Origin: Ophiosphaerella korrae
Taxonomy: Eukaryota; Ascomycota; Dothideomycetes; Pleosporales; Phaeosphaeriaceae
Assembly (NCBI GenBank): GCA_028456385.1
Contig: JALNQF010000159.1
Span: 36,302-100,301 of the forward strand
DNA: 64,000 nucleotides
Direction of reading: 5' to 3'
The translations under genes were made by a program, and so were the position numbers. Below, piece by piece: positions 49,944-58,910 of this stretch; the stretch's first letter is position 1; every line of letters begins with the position of its first letter. The notes under the pieces were generated by a model that did no database searches, had not been told where the DNA came from, and saw only the letters and a program-made list of their open reading frames with translations.

Positions 49944-50316
49944 CATCTATATACTAACAGACATAAGCGAATCCCCTAATATCCCGCTGCACCACTTGAA
50001 ATTACCTGCAAATTAATCGCTATACCTGCTGCTACCTTGTCCTCAAATTTCAAGTCTATACAATATCTGTAGCTGTTGCTAGAGCCCTGCAAAGTTGTTG
50101 TTTTCTGTCCGTGCCCACCTCTTTTTTGTCCGCACGCGCCACTTTTCCTCTGCATAGTCGCCCGGATTAAGTATTACCCGCTCTCCCCTTTTCTTCCTCT
50201 CTTCCTCTCTTCTTCTTCCTCTCCTTCTTTCTTCCTCTTATCTCTTCTTTTTCAACGTAGAAAAGTAGTCAAACAAAGGTAAGAAATAGTACATTATAGA
50301 GGTAAGGCATTTATGT

Positions 50317-50670
50317 GTAGGTAGCCTGCCTGATAGGTAGTCCTATGGACGATTGATGGACAATCCTATAGGCGATCGATAGCTAGCCCTGAGGCGATAG
50401 ATGGCTAAGTTGATGGCGGATAGATAGGTAGCTCGATGGCTAATGGATGGGCAGATCGATGGCTAGCTCAATAGCGGATCGATGGCCAGCTTGATAGCAG
50501 CTCGATGGCTGATGCATAGGCAGCTCGATAGCTAGCTCGATGGCTAATGCATAGGCAGCTCGATGGCCAGCTTGATAGGCAGCTCGATGGCCAGCTTGAT
50601 AGCAGCTCGATGGCTAGCTTGATAGGCAGCTCAATGGCTGATGGATAGCTAGCTCGATAGCCAGCTCGAT
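50317..50670 (+). repeat. Minisatellite with CTCGATGGC-type units
   Basis: Irregular tandem array built from short blocks such as CAGCTCGATGGCCAGCTTGAT and GGCTGATGCATAGGCAG, with spacing of roughly 25-30 bp between GCTCGATGGC cores. Best-preserved units at 50,500-50,640. No spacers of unique sequence, so this is not a CRISPR array. Confidence 0.8.
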
Positions 50671-50743
50671 ACCCCTTTCAATCTACAACCCTCTAGCCCT
50701 TTTAATCCCCAACTCTCCACCCCTATTTATGCTACAAATAACC

Positions 50744-50769
50744 CTTACACACACTGGCTAATAAGCTGG
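50744..50769 (+). repeat. Helitron 3' terminal motif, copy 2
   Basis: CTTACACACACTGGCTAATA then AGCTGG; ends CTGG before T, fitting the CTRR|T rule. Confidence 0.55.
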
Positions 50770-50873
50770 TACTATAAATAACAGTTAATTTCTGCAAACT
50801 CCCTATCCTATTCTTGTAAACCTTCCGTTAAATCCTATTTATGCCGAGCTTATTTGGCTTATTACAAATAAAC

Positions 50874-50899
50874 CTTACATACACTGGCTAATAAGCTAG
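50874..50899 (+). repeat. Helitron 3' terminal motif, copy 3
   Basis: CTTACATACACTGGCTAATA then AGCTAG. About 60 bp upstream of it also resemble the sequence before copy 1 (TTATGCxxAGCxTATTT). Confidence 0.55.
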
Positions 50900-50915
50900 C
50901 ATCTGAATATCACGA

Positions 50916-50930
50916 GCCAGCTCAGCTGGC
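50916..50930. promoter_or_regulatory. 15-bp perfect palindrome upstream of the RidA gene
   Basis: GCCAGCTCAGCTGGC, two 7-base arms around one C, 162 bp upstream of the RidA start codon. It could be a regulator site or the hairpin of a Helitron tail (it follows terminal motif copy 3 by 16 bp). No CTRR follows it, so the Helitron reading is not favoured. Confidence 0.3.
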
Positions 50931-51091
50931 AGTGTTACATCTGACAGAACCCTATAATCACTACTATCAGTGCACGCATAGTTCAATAAAAATTGTTGGC
51001 CCATATAAGGTAGCAATTCTGTTACCTTACATTAGAGTAGCTCCGAAAGTTCCGTTTGCCCTTCCTCAGACCCTGACCAGCTCTTCTCGCC

Positions 51092-51625
51092 ATGACCCAC
51101 AGCAAAGCAAACGAAAGAGTTGCTATTCTCTCGGATGGCGCACCACGACCTCCGCCGTTCTTATCACAGGCCATCAGAGAGGGCGACACCGTCTATTGTT
51201 CAGGTCAGGTAGGCATGGATCCAGCCACCGGAACTGTAGTAAAAGGCACCGTAAAAGACAGAACCGTAAGTTGATACCTACAAGCGGCCGGCCAGAGTAA
51301 CTAGATTATCCCTTACCAAAAAAGGCACAAATCTTGAGAAACTTGTCTGCCGTACTTGAGGAAGCAGGTTCCAATGTCAGACATGTGAACAAGGTCAACA
51401 TCTTCCTTGTAGAGCCAAAAGACTTTGGTGCCATGAACGAAGTTTATACGTCCTTCTTTCCGGACCCAAAACCAGTCAGTTGACACGCCGAGGTGTTGCT
51501 TTAAAACTAAGATCTAACGGACACTTTAGGCTCGTACATGCGTTTTCGTAAAAGCTTTACCATTGGGCACGGACGTTGAGATCGAGTGTATTGCCAAGAT
51601 CGATAATTCGAAATCAAAGCTTTAG
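51092..51625 (+). CDS. RidA (YjgF/YER057c/UK114) family enamine/imine deaminase
   Basis: RidA proteins hydrolyse reactive enamines/imines (such as 2-aminoacrylate) made by PLP enzymes, usually as trimers. Three exons are deduced: 51,092-51,265, 51,325-51,474 and 51,530-51,625, with introns of 59 and 55 bp (GTAAGT..AAG and GTCAGT..TAG), giving 139 residues, normal for the family. Conserved parts: YCSGQVGMDPATG (35-47), LRNLSAVLEEAGS near 62-74, PKPARTCVFVKALP (106-119) with the substrate-binding Arg110, and DVEIECIA (123-130) with the Glu that activates water in RidA. The chosen ATG has CGCC before it. The gene sits only 0.2 kb from the Helitron tail yet is undamaged. A CATATAAGG sequence about 85 bp upstream may be its TATA box. 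No N-terminal mitochondrial presequence is apparent. Its physiological substrate cannot be told from sequence. Confidence 0.9.
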
Positions 51626-51692
51626 ACAGATCGATTTGATTGATTCCAGACCCCAATAGGAAAAATGCGAGACTTTATAGCAATATAATCCT

Positions 51693-51935
51693 TCATGAGA
51701 GCTTCTTGAACCAATCCAGATCATCACGGGGTAATCGCTTCTCCTTGACCTAGAATTCATCACCCATCACCCCATGCACATAGGACTCGTCCAGCAAGTT
51801 GGAAACCTTACAAATCTTCCCATACTCCTAAAATTGACCAATAGGCCGAAGGACAAATGGAACATGTCCACCTAGAAGAGTACAGAGGCAACGGAAGAGT
51901 GACCCCGATTACGTATGGAAGATGCAGGAGAGGCC
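51693..51935 (-). pseudogene. HET-domain gene relic (C-terminal fragment)
   Basis: Minus-strand frame with LLGGHVPFVLRPIGQF, then EYGKICKVSNLLDESYVHGV and MGDEF, ending in a natural-looking TGA at 51,693-51,695. The pattern LLGGxxPFVLRP ... Y..V...YVHGxMxGE is typical of the C-terminal side of heterokaryon-incompatibility (HET) proteins of filamentous ascomycetes. Two in-frame TAG codons (51,828-51,830 and 51,750-51,752) sit where Gln could have been, and a TAA lies upstream near 51,905. No N-terminal HET domain could be followed upstream. C-to-T damage close to the RIP-mutated block suggests RIP spread or an old duplicated copy. Confidence 0.55.
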
Positions 51936-53031
51936 GTTGAGGTAAGTCATAAAGCAAATGGCCATATTCAGATTCCGGTGCTGAGGGTAATACTACTGCT
52001 GTTGAGGCTGTTGTTCAAAGGCCAGTCTCCACCACCCACCCCGAAGCTTATTACCATAAATTAAACCAATTAATAGTCCGTTTCAGAATCTGGTAACCTC
52101 AAAATTAGAATCGCTTTGCCAACCCTACTTCCATAACCCCACTCTAAAGCACATATTCAAGCTTATAGCCTAGTGACCATCAGCTCAGTAAGCCAGCAAC
52201 TTATTGAAGATTATACCTTACGAGGCCATTTTGCCATACGATCTACTCTCGTAATTCATGCATGACATTCACGGTGGTTGCGTTACTGTTATTCTCATAA
52301 CCCGGCAACTAGTGCTTGGTTACATCGGATTCTCCATAGCACTCTCAAACCCCTGGAATAGAAATATCGCCAGAAAATATGTCCTCCCAACAAGATTGCT
52401 TTCAAAGTATATATTGTCACAAAAAAACAAATAGAGAAAGAAAAGCACCAGACTGAACTATCTCAGAACTTATGTGTGCACGAGTCCGAGCAACAGTATT
52501 GCTTCAGCGAGTCTTAATAAACCGAAACGCTCACAAGAGACGGGGTACCCCAACCCTTTATTCATCCTATTCAAATCTCACCGGGTCTCAATGGATTTTG
52601 ACCATAATCCAAGCTGAGATAGGCTCTGCAAGGAACTGATCCAAGCTGAAATGGGCTCCGCGAGGAACCTCTCCGAGAAGAGAAGGTCGTTGAGGAGTGA
52701 AAAGGTCCTTGGGAAAGAAAGCTCTTGGGAGAGAAGGGCTCTGGAGAGAAAGCTCGGAAGAGCTATCTTCTGGGAAGTCAGGATCAAGACTGGAATTAGG
52801 GACAAGGATAAAAAGGAAGTTCAGCATAAGGAGCTTGAGGCATTATGATTTGAATCATGAGCGAGTCAGAGCAAGCCCGAGCAAGCTTGATTCGGGCTGA
52901 GCAGAATTGAGGCGAAGTTAAGCCAAGTAATATTTTACTGATGTAATCTGATACACAATGGCTAACTGAATTGGGTGTATGCCAAGAGTAGATTTGGCTT
53001 GAAAATAGTAGATACTTCTGTCCCTCAGACA
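51936..53031. other. Intergenic stretch without a convincing gene
   Basis: About 1.1 kb. Contains a 2x direct repeat of about 32 bp (ATCCAAGCTGA(G/A)AT(A/G)GGCTC.. at about 52,608-52,672) and purine-rich, low-complexity DNA (52,670-52,850) that yields overlapping short frames on both strands. None has a recognisable domain. Confidence 0.5.
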
Positions 53032-53714
53032 CTAGTCCATACTCATAGTAAAGTTGGCGCAAGCAAGACGGGTCGAGTTAGAATAATGGATGACGATGCT
53101 ACGATTGCCGAAGAATGCTCCAATGCCTGGAACGAGGGCTGCGTACATTTCCATGAAACTGTCGCAGATATTAATTAGCCATTTAGCAACTTCGTAGGCT
53201 GAGCTAGCTGAACGTACTTCTTAGAAACCCTGGGTCCCTCAATCTTCCCATGCTTCCCGGAAAGGTCACCAACTTCACAAGTTTGAGGCATGCTCATGTC
53301 GCAGGCAGGAGTCTGTCCGCGCTGATAAGGGTCAAGGTGAGCCTTCGTACCGGTGCAGTTTCCGTCCATAGGAACCGGCTGATCATGAAGATGAAAACCT
53401 GGACGAGGGGAAACATGATTAGCTAATTGAGCGTTTAGCACGGCTTTTAGATGCAGAAACTCACTAAATGGTCCTCCTTCTGTGGGAAGACCCCGGAGCA
53501 TCAGACTGAAGTTGACCCCATCGCCACCTTTTCCGGACATAGCAGTAACTTTCCCTTTGACTTTGCTCATGCCGTCACGAGGGAACATGGCAACATAAGA
53601 TGCCATTGGAGGATTGTTCATAATAACCATGGCATCACCAAGTTTTCCGGTTGTTTGGTTTTGTGTGAGAGACTGCACAGCGAATACAAAGGCGAAAATA
53701 GTAAAAAACCACAT
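53032..53714 (-). CDS. Secreted Cu/Zn superoxide dismutase-like protein
   Basis: Extracellular SOD-like proteins convert superoxide to peroxide at the cell surface or outside the cell. Three exons on the minus strand: 53,714-53,465, 53,398-53,218 and 53,158-53,032. Introns of 66 bp (GTGAGT..CAG) and 59 bp (GTACGT..CAG) both have GCTAAT branch sites; the product is 185 residues. Residues 1-15 form a signal peptide (MWFFTIFAFVFAVQS). The spliced joint gives FHLHDQPV, with metal-ligand His86 and His88; NCTGTKAHLDPYQRG, CEVGDLSGKHGKI and the C-terminal GIGAFFGNRSIVIHYSNSTR supply further His ligands and Cys. The C-terminal block is visible only after removing intron 2; without it the frame ends early at 53,175. 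Intron 1 is 22 codons long and stop-free, so retention would keep the frame. No GPI-type hydrophobic tail is seen. Whether it binds zinc as well as copper is uncertain. Confidence 0.85.
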
Positions 53715-54470
53715 TGTAAATATATAGGAAGTGTATAATTGACTAATAGTATAGTAGTAGTGTTCGAGCTCCTGGAGGGTTTGTGATAGCAGAGTTTTAG
53801 AATCCTTATAACTTATATACCTAGTCTCTCCATAGGGGACTTATCCACAGAAGTTATTATTTCCCGCTATTATGGATTAACTATATAAGGGATTTTATGT
53901 GGCGTATTACCCAGATGGTATGAAAGAAATATTATTATTATTCTAATCAACTCTTGCCGACTGGGCGCAGGCTTCTGGCAAACTGGAAAGCCCGTGAACC
54001 GTTCAATCTTCCATTCAAATTGCAATATCAATCTCTACAAGGTGAGTATCTAAGCGACTTAATTTGGGCAGATTATGGTAGTCCGAAATCGTAATTTCCC
54101 GATCGTTAACCGCGCATCACACTATCGTTGAACCTCAAATACTCTATGCCCCTCCTGATTACTCGATCATAATTACCTATTCCGGTCTAGCTTGGTAGGG
54201 CAAGGGCCCGTATTCGCTCACAACAACCTTCTCGTATTTTCGGGAACGCGACGTGGCTTTCAACACCCGCTGTTACTATAATCTAATAATTGTAGTTAAA
54301 CTCTAGACTATAAGCCTACTCTTTCTTGCTTGATATATAGTGCGGCAATAATAAGATGCCCTAAGGTAAGACCCTGCTGTTTTCTACTGACCATAGGGAC
54401 GTTGAGGAGTAGAAAGGTTAACATAGCCAGAGAGCTCAAGCCTAACGCTATCAGCCATCATATCCGCATA
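53715..54470. other. Intergenic region between SOD-like gene and OYE-1
   Basis: 756 bp holding the SOD-like upstream region and the downstream region of OYE-1. A short frame on the + strand (54,330-54,527) shows no recognisable domain and runs into the oxidoreductase gene. No RNA gene or element seen. Confidence 0.5.
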
Positions 54471-55980
54471 CTATTTCGCTTCATCGGCCAAGAAATCCTT
54501 TACCGCCTGTTCCTCGCTAGCATCTAGGGGCTCCTCCCCCTTTGCGATTTGGCCCAGCTGCGTGCCTGCAAGACGAAAACCCATGGAGACATCCTGGAGG
54601 GCTTTCTGAGGCTTGATAGCACTTGTCAAGCGCCCCTCGAGGATATCATTCGCAAGCCGCGGCTCCTGGGCAGCCGGCCGGCCAAGGCCTATGCCGTCGA
54701 CGACGTCGAGCGCACCGACCATGGCCGTGGCGCTGCGGATGCCGCCTGTGATGAAGACTTTGGTCTTTCGCGGCAACTGGCCAAGCGCTGGCACGATTTT
54801 CTCTGCGAATTCGATGAAGAAGGCCTCGCGGCGGCGCGTGCTCTCGCGCTCCCATGTCATACCGAAGCTGTGCCACGTGCCGCCGCTCAGTTCCACGTAG
54901 TCGAACGGCCCGCCGTCTTCGCCATCGCCTTCACTGGCATCGATTGTGGCGATGAGTTCGCGCGCTTCCTCGGCCGTAAGCCCGCCCTCCTGGAACTCGA
55001 CACTGTTCAGCTTGATGGCGAGTATGAAGTCCTTGGGGATCCGAGGGTTAGACCGCACGCCTTGCGCGATCTCCACCACGATGCGCGCCCGGTTGCTAAT
55101 GGAGCCGCCATAGGCGTCGGTGCGCCAGTTCATGCGACCCGAGAGGAACTGTGCGAGAAGGTAGCCGTGCGCCGCGTGCAGCTGCATGCCGTCGAAGCCT
55201 GCCACCGCCAGGTACTCGGCCGCGTGCACGAAGCTAGCCACGACGTGGTCAATGTCAGCCTGGGTCGCGGCGTGGGGCTTCGCGTAGAATTCTCCTAGCG
55301 GCCCTTTCAATGGTGCTGTGATTTCTTGTCAGTAACAAACCGGTGTATGTGGCTTGCGACTAAGCTGGCAGAGCCTCAGTGGAGCATGGATATAGTAGGG
55401 ATTATGAGTACAGGGGGTTTTGAGTGTCGCTGTGAAGGCAAGAGAAAACTTACGAAGTTGGATGTCGCTTGCTGAGATAGTGTCGCTGCGGATGTGGGCA
55501 TGCAGCTGATTGCCCGGGTGAGCCACTTGCCCGATGATGAGAGCTCCATTGGCCTTTGCGGCCTTAGCTATAGCGACGAAACCCTCGAACCTCGGCCCAG
55601 ATGGAGCGTCCTTGAGGGTGATTATCATGTCACCGATGGCATTGAGTTGGTCATATTCGATGCCGATATTGCCTGTTTCGATGATGCCAAACGTATTGGC
55701 CCCCTCGCCCCAACTATAAATATTCCATCGTCAGCATCTTAAGAGATAGTCATGGCTTGTTGTAGTTTTTGTAGCTTGCTCACCGTCTATACAGCTCTAC
55801 GCTCCCTTTGGTCGGCATTCCTCGTTGGCTGATATCCTTGGAGCTCCAGGACCCTAGACCTTCGGTCATGGCGGTTTTCATGAGGCGGTTGCGAGCAGTC
55901 TTTCCGGAGGGGCGGAAGACCAATGGCTCTTTGAGTGGCGCTACGTCCACCGACTCAGCTTCCCAGCGGTTAGCAGGCAT
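54471..55980 (-). CDS. OYE-1: NADH:flavin oxidoreductase (old yellow enzyme family)
   Basis: FMN-dependent ene-reductase of the (beta/alpha)8 barrel family; such enzymes reduce activated C=C bonds with NAD(P)H. Exons 55,980-55,784, 55,713-55,454 and 55,315-54,471 on the minus strand. Introns of 70 bp (GTGAGC..TAG) and 138 bp (GTAAGT..CAG) keep phase; 433 residues, longer than classical OYEs at the N- and C-termini. Motifs: TARNRLMKTAMTEGL near 28-42 (FMN-side strand 1), QVAHPGNQ in exon 2, GFDGMQLHAAHGYLLAQFLS at about 192-211 with the His199/His202 pair that binds substrate, then NWRTDAYGGSISNR, VFITGGIRS and GIGLGRPAAQEP (phosphate-binding end of the barrel). The His/His pair is typical of the bacterial-like/thermophilic OYE branch rather than the His/Asn pair of OYE-2. 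It shares a 690 bp divergent upstream region with the epoxide hydrolase. Substrate unknown. Confidence 0.9.
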
Positions 55981-56670
55981 TTTGAATGAATGGATGAACT
56001 TGTTTCAAATGAAGAAGTTTGTCGTTCAGCTTTGATGATATTTATACAGCCTGAGCTGAATACGAAACAGTGAATATTGGTGTTGAAGGTAGTAAAAGAG
56101 TGAAGACATTTGATCGCTTCCAGTGTTTATATATGTTATGCAGAACATGCAAGTCAGACCGTTGGTAATACCCTCACAGCGCGAAGGGCCCATGTCGACC
56201 TGCAATACTACAAGTGATTAGTACGATGCAACATGAATCCCTTCGTATTATAGGCCAGACACACAGAGAGTACATTTCATTGTTTGAATCACGCAATTAG
56301 TCAGTATTGGATGTATATTTATAATCCTGTTGGATCCCTAGTGGTTCGCTCACGACCCTTTACAAATCATATGAGCAATCAATATGTACCTCTCGCGGAA
56401 TGCTTATTTACTTTGTTAGGGACCCACTCCCCACTCCCTAACCAAAACTCCTCTGCGCTTCCCAAACGGGAAAAAGCTCACCTTTTACCGAATCCGGAAG
56501 AATATTCCTTTATACCCTGTAAATACGCACAGACATAAAGATGAAGAAGATAAGAAGAGAGTATAAGAAAACGAAGATTTCAGCAAGACATACAGATCTT
56601 GATTGTAGTATCCTGACTGAGGAATCTTGACCGCAGAACTCGTGGCAATTACTTCTATCTTTGAATCATC
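55981..56670. promoter_or_regulatory. Divergent intergenic region between OYE-1 and the epoxide hydrolase
   Basis: 690 bp between two start codons pointing away from each other, so likely a shared promoter region. A CCGAATCCGG element (56,487-56,496) resembles the CGG-based sites of fungal zinc-cluster regulators, but no regulator can be linked to it. The short frame at 56,284-56,538 has no recognisable content. Confidence 0.4.
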
Positions 56671-58089
56671 ATGCTCTGCCGATCTCTGCGGAAACTGAGT
56701 TTCACACTCAATCTCCTCTCACTAACGGCAACTAACGCGTCGCCTACGAGGCAGAATGGCACTCTTTCGGCCGCCCTTACAGCAGCGGATTTGGGCCTCA
56801 ACTTCGAAGCTACCTTTTCCACTGAGGTCACCCCATTCAATATCTCGGTGAGCCAGTCGTTTCTTGACTGGACTCACCTCAAAGTCTCCCTTACTCGCAT
56901 TTTAGACAACACCCCCGGCCAGCCAGAATTCACCGACGGCCCGCCCAAGCGTATCGTGCAGAATGTATCATCCTTCTGGGCCTCAAACTACTCATGGCAG
57001 GCTGTCGAGGCCCACCTAAACGCACGGTTCCACCAGTTCACAACTATCGTCACGGCCCCGGACTTCTTCAATGACACGCTCATCCCACTGCACTTCGTCC
57101 ACCACAGATCCCCTCGCGCCGATGCCATTCCGCTGCTACACATTCACGGCTGGCCTGGCTCTTTTGTCGAGGTCGAGCCTCTGATAGATGCTCTGACCAA
57201 TCCCCCTAATGCAAGTCTCCCAGCCTTCCACGTGGTGGCGCCATCGATTCCGGGATTTGGCTTTTCACCCTCACCCCTCAAGGCGGGCATGGGGATCAGG
57301 GCTATCGGCGCTGCTACTAACGCCCTAATGCAGAAACTTGGATATCCCAGATATGTTGTTCAGGGTGGCGACTTTGGGGCTATCATCGAGCACGCCATGG
57401 CGGCAGACTTACCCGACGCCGTTGTGGCGCTCCACTCGTATTTCTGGGTCATGTCCCCAGCCCCATCCGATCTCCAGCGATACTTTCAAGGCTCCGTGAC
57501 CGACGATGAAAGGTATTTCATCGAACATACTGAGAACTTCAATCGGGGCTTGTGGACGAGCTTCGGCTCGGCCCAGACGCTGCGACCGCGGAAACTGAGC
57601 GCGGCATTGGCTGATAGCCCGGTGGGACTAGCCATGTGGTTTTACGATCTACTACAAGGGGTAACATTGAACCCAGATCAGGTGTGGACGCCTGAGAGGA
57701 TTATTACTTGGGCTATGATGCATTGGATACCAGGGGTATATGGGGCCCTTGCCATCTACGAATATGCGGCGCAGGTAAACGCTAGACCATCTGTTGAAGG
57801 TGTCATGACTTGTTGCTGACCTATTCCCAAGGACCACATATTATCGACCAACGGTTTCGATGTTTTCCCTTATGCTCCGCAGCCCGTCGCCCTCTCTGAG
57901 TTTGCGCGCGACATTTGGTATAGGCTACCGCTCGACTGGGCACAGCGCCGTGGGAACGTAAAGGTGCGCAATGTCCACGATCGAGGCGGTCATATCCCAA
58001 CCTTGGACGCCCCAGACTTGGTTTTGAATGACGCGTGGGCCTTTTTCGGGAACACCACGCTCTCAGGGACCGAAAACATTCGGTTTTAA
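56671..58089 (+). CDS. Epoxide hydrolase, EHN-domain alpha/beta-hydrolase, probably secreted
   Basis: Opens epoxides to vicinal diols. Exons 56,671-57,774 and 57,832-58,089; the 57 bp intron (GTAAAC..AAG) was recognised because the C-terminal catalytic block lies beyond the early stop. 453 residues. N-terminal EHN region with PFNISVSQSFLDWTHLKVSL (about 56-75), then HGWPGSFVEVEPLI (HGWP oxyanion motif, about 158), VVAPSIPGFGFSPSP, nucleophile Asp in VQGGDFGA (about 231-234) and the catalytic His in HDRGGHIP (His422). The order equals that of microsomal-type epoxide hydrolases. The first ~24 residues look like a signal peptide or anchor (MLCRSLRKLSFTLNLLSLTA), and several NxS/T sites follow. 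Divergent from OYE-1. Such enzymes serve in detoxification and in tailoring of secondary metabolites; which applies is open. Confidence 0.9.
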
Positions 58090-58910
58090 GGGAACCTGCT
58101 CCCCTTTCTAGATAGCTCGCTATTTTTGCCACAGTTCATGAAGAGTGGTAATTGGTACTCACCAGATTAAATTGCCAGGATTACCTCAATAATCCTCTGT
58201 CCAAGGAGGACGCCCCTAAGATCCTTCGCGCCAGTCCTTACCTCTCTCAGGCCATCAAAGGTCCAGTTCTATATATTCTGCTACTCTGGCTAGACGTAAT
58301 CCCTTAAGGATCCGTCTCAATACACCGCTTTCATCCCATCTTTTTTCGCCGGCCACAAAAGCTTCAAATGGAGTCTTACAACCTCTCTTTAAATACGCTG
58401 TCCATCTTCATTCAACTGTCGAGTATCAATGGGTAGCTACGATAACTCATTAGTTCTACTAGAATAGTATAAAATAGAAAAAATAGTGATTCTACGCGTG
58501 CTAACCAACGATCGGGCTCCGTTCAAGACTGAATAATGTAAAGGAATGCTTTTAGGAGATACTAACAGGCCTCATCCTAACCCGCCACCACATTGCCTCA
58601 GCGCGAGTACTCCCGCTGATACATCTGCAATCATACTTGAAGACCTTGTTCTTTACAAGCCAGAACGCCCTAAAGCCTATTGATCAGTAAGGAGGGAACG
58701 CAAAATATGGAATATTAATGGTTCTAAAACCCCATCTTCTGGATTTATCAATCTATGGTAGTTCGAAATAATATCAACGCAGCCCCGGAGATGTAGAACC
58801 TTCGAGGTATAGAAATATAGCGAAAGTAGGCTTATGAATCACCAGGCAAAAAAAAAAAAAAAAAAAAAAAAAAAGAGACTGACAGTATACGGACATTCGT
58901 AATTCTGCGA
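58090..58910. other. Intergenic region between two convergent genes
   Basis: 821 bp between the ends of the epoxide hydrolase (+) and OYE-2 (-). No coding frame of note. It ends with a run of 27 A at 58,848-58,874. Confidence 0.6.
58848..58874 (+). repeat. A27 homopolymer
   Basis: 27 consecutive A residues, 37 bp beyond the stop of OYE-2 (which is on the minus strand, so T27 downstream of it). Could be a slippage tract or the tail of an old retroposed sequence to its left. No target duplication was recognised. Confidence 0.7.

Larger units (their letters stand above)
49946..50899 (+). mobile_element. H2: short non-autonomous Helitron-like unit, lightly mutated
   Basis: Starts A|TCTATATACTAACAGACATA, the same 5' end as H1 at 7,071 but with C/G where H1 has T/A. 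Homology to H1 runs about 200 bp. The middle is a minisatellite (50,317-50,670). Two 3' terminal motifs lie on the right: one ends CTGG|T at 50,769, the other CTAG at 50,899. So either H2 ends at 50,769 and a third partial Helitron tail follows, or H2 ends at 50,899. The short frame seen at 50,076-50,282 lies within it and is not a convincing gene. H2 lies two bases beyond H1, giving a head-to-tail array. Confidence 0.55.

Noticed and set aside
50076..50282. 68-codon frame rich in Ser, Leu and Phe as a gene
   Set aside because: It lies inside the short Helitron-like unit in pyrimidine-rich DNA, with no domain.
50317..50670. Repeat array as a CRISPR array
   Set aside because: Units are irregular, adjoining and without unique spacers; the host is a eukaryote.
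52578..52900. Overlapping short frames on both strands as genes
   Set aside because: They arise from purine-rich low-complexity DNA, with no start context, domain or splice support.
53175..53714. SOD-like protein as a single-exon 179-residue frame
   Set aside because: It would run through two introns and lose the conserved GIGAFFGNRS..HY C-terminus that is present just downstream.
54549..55298. 249-codon + strand frame as a gene
   Set aside because: It is the antisense shadow of OYE-1, whose minus-strand protein is clearly conserved.
57775..57819. Epoxide hydrolase ending at 57,819
   Set aside because: This would lack the catalytic His; a 57 bp intron with normal ends leads to it.
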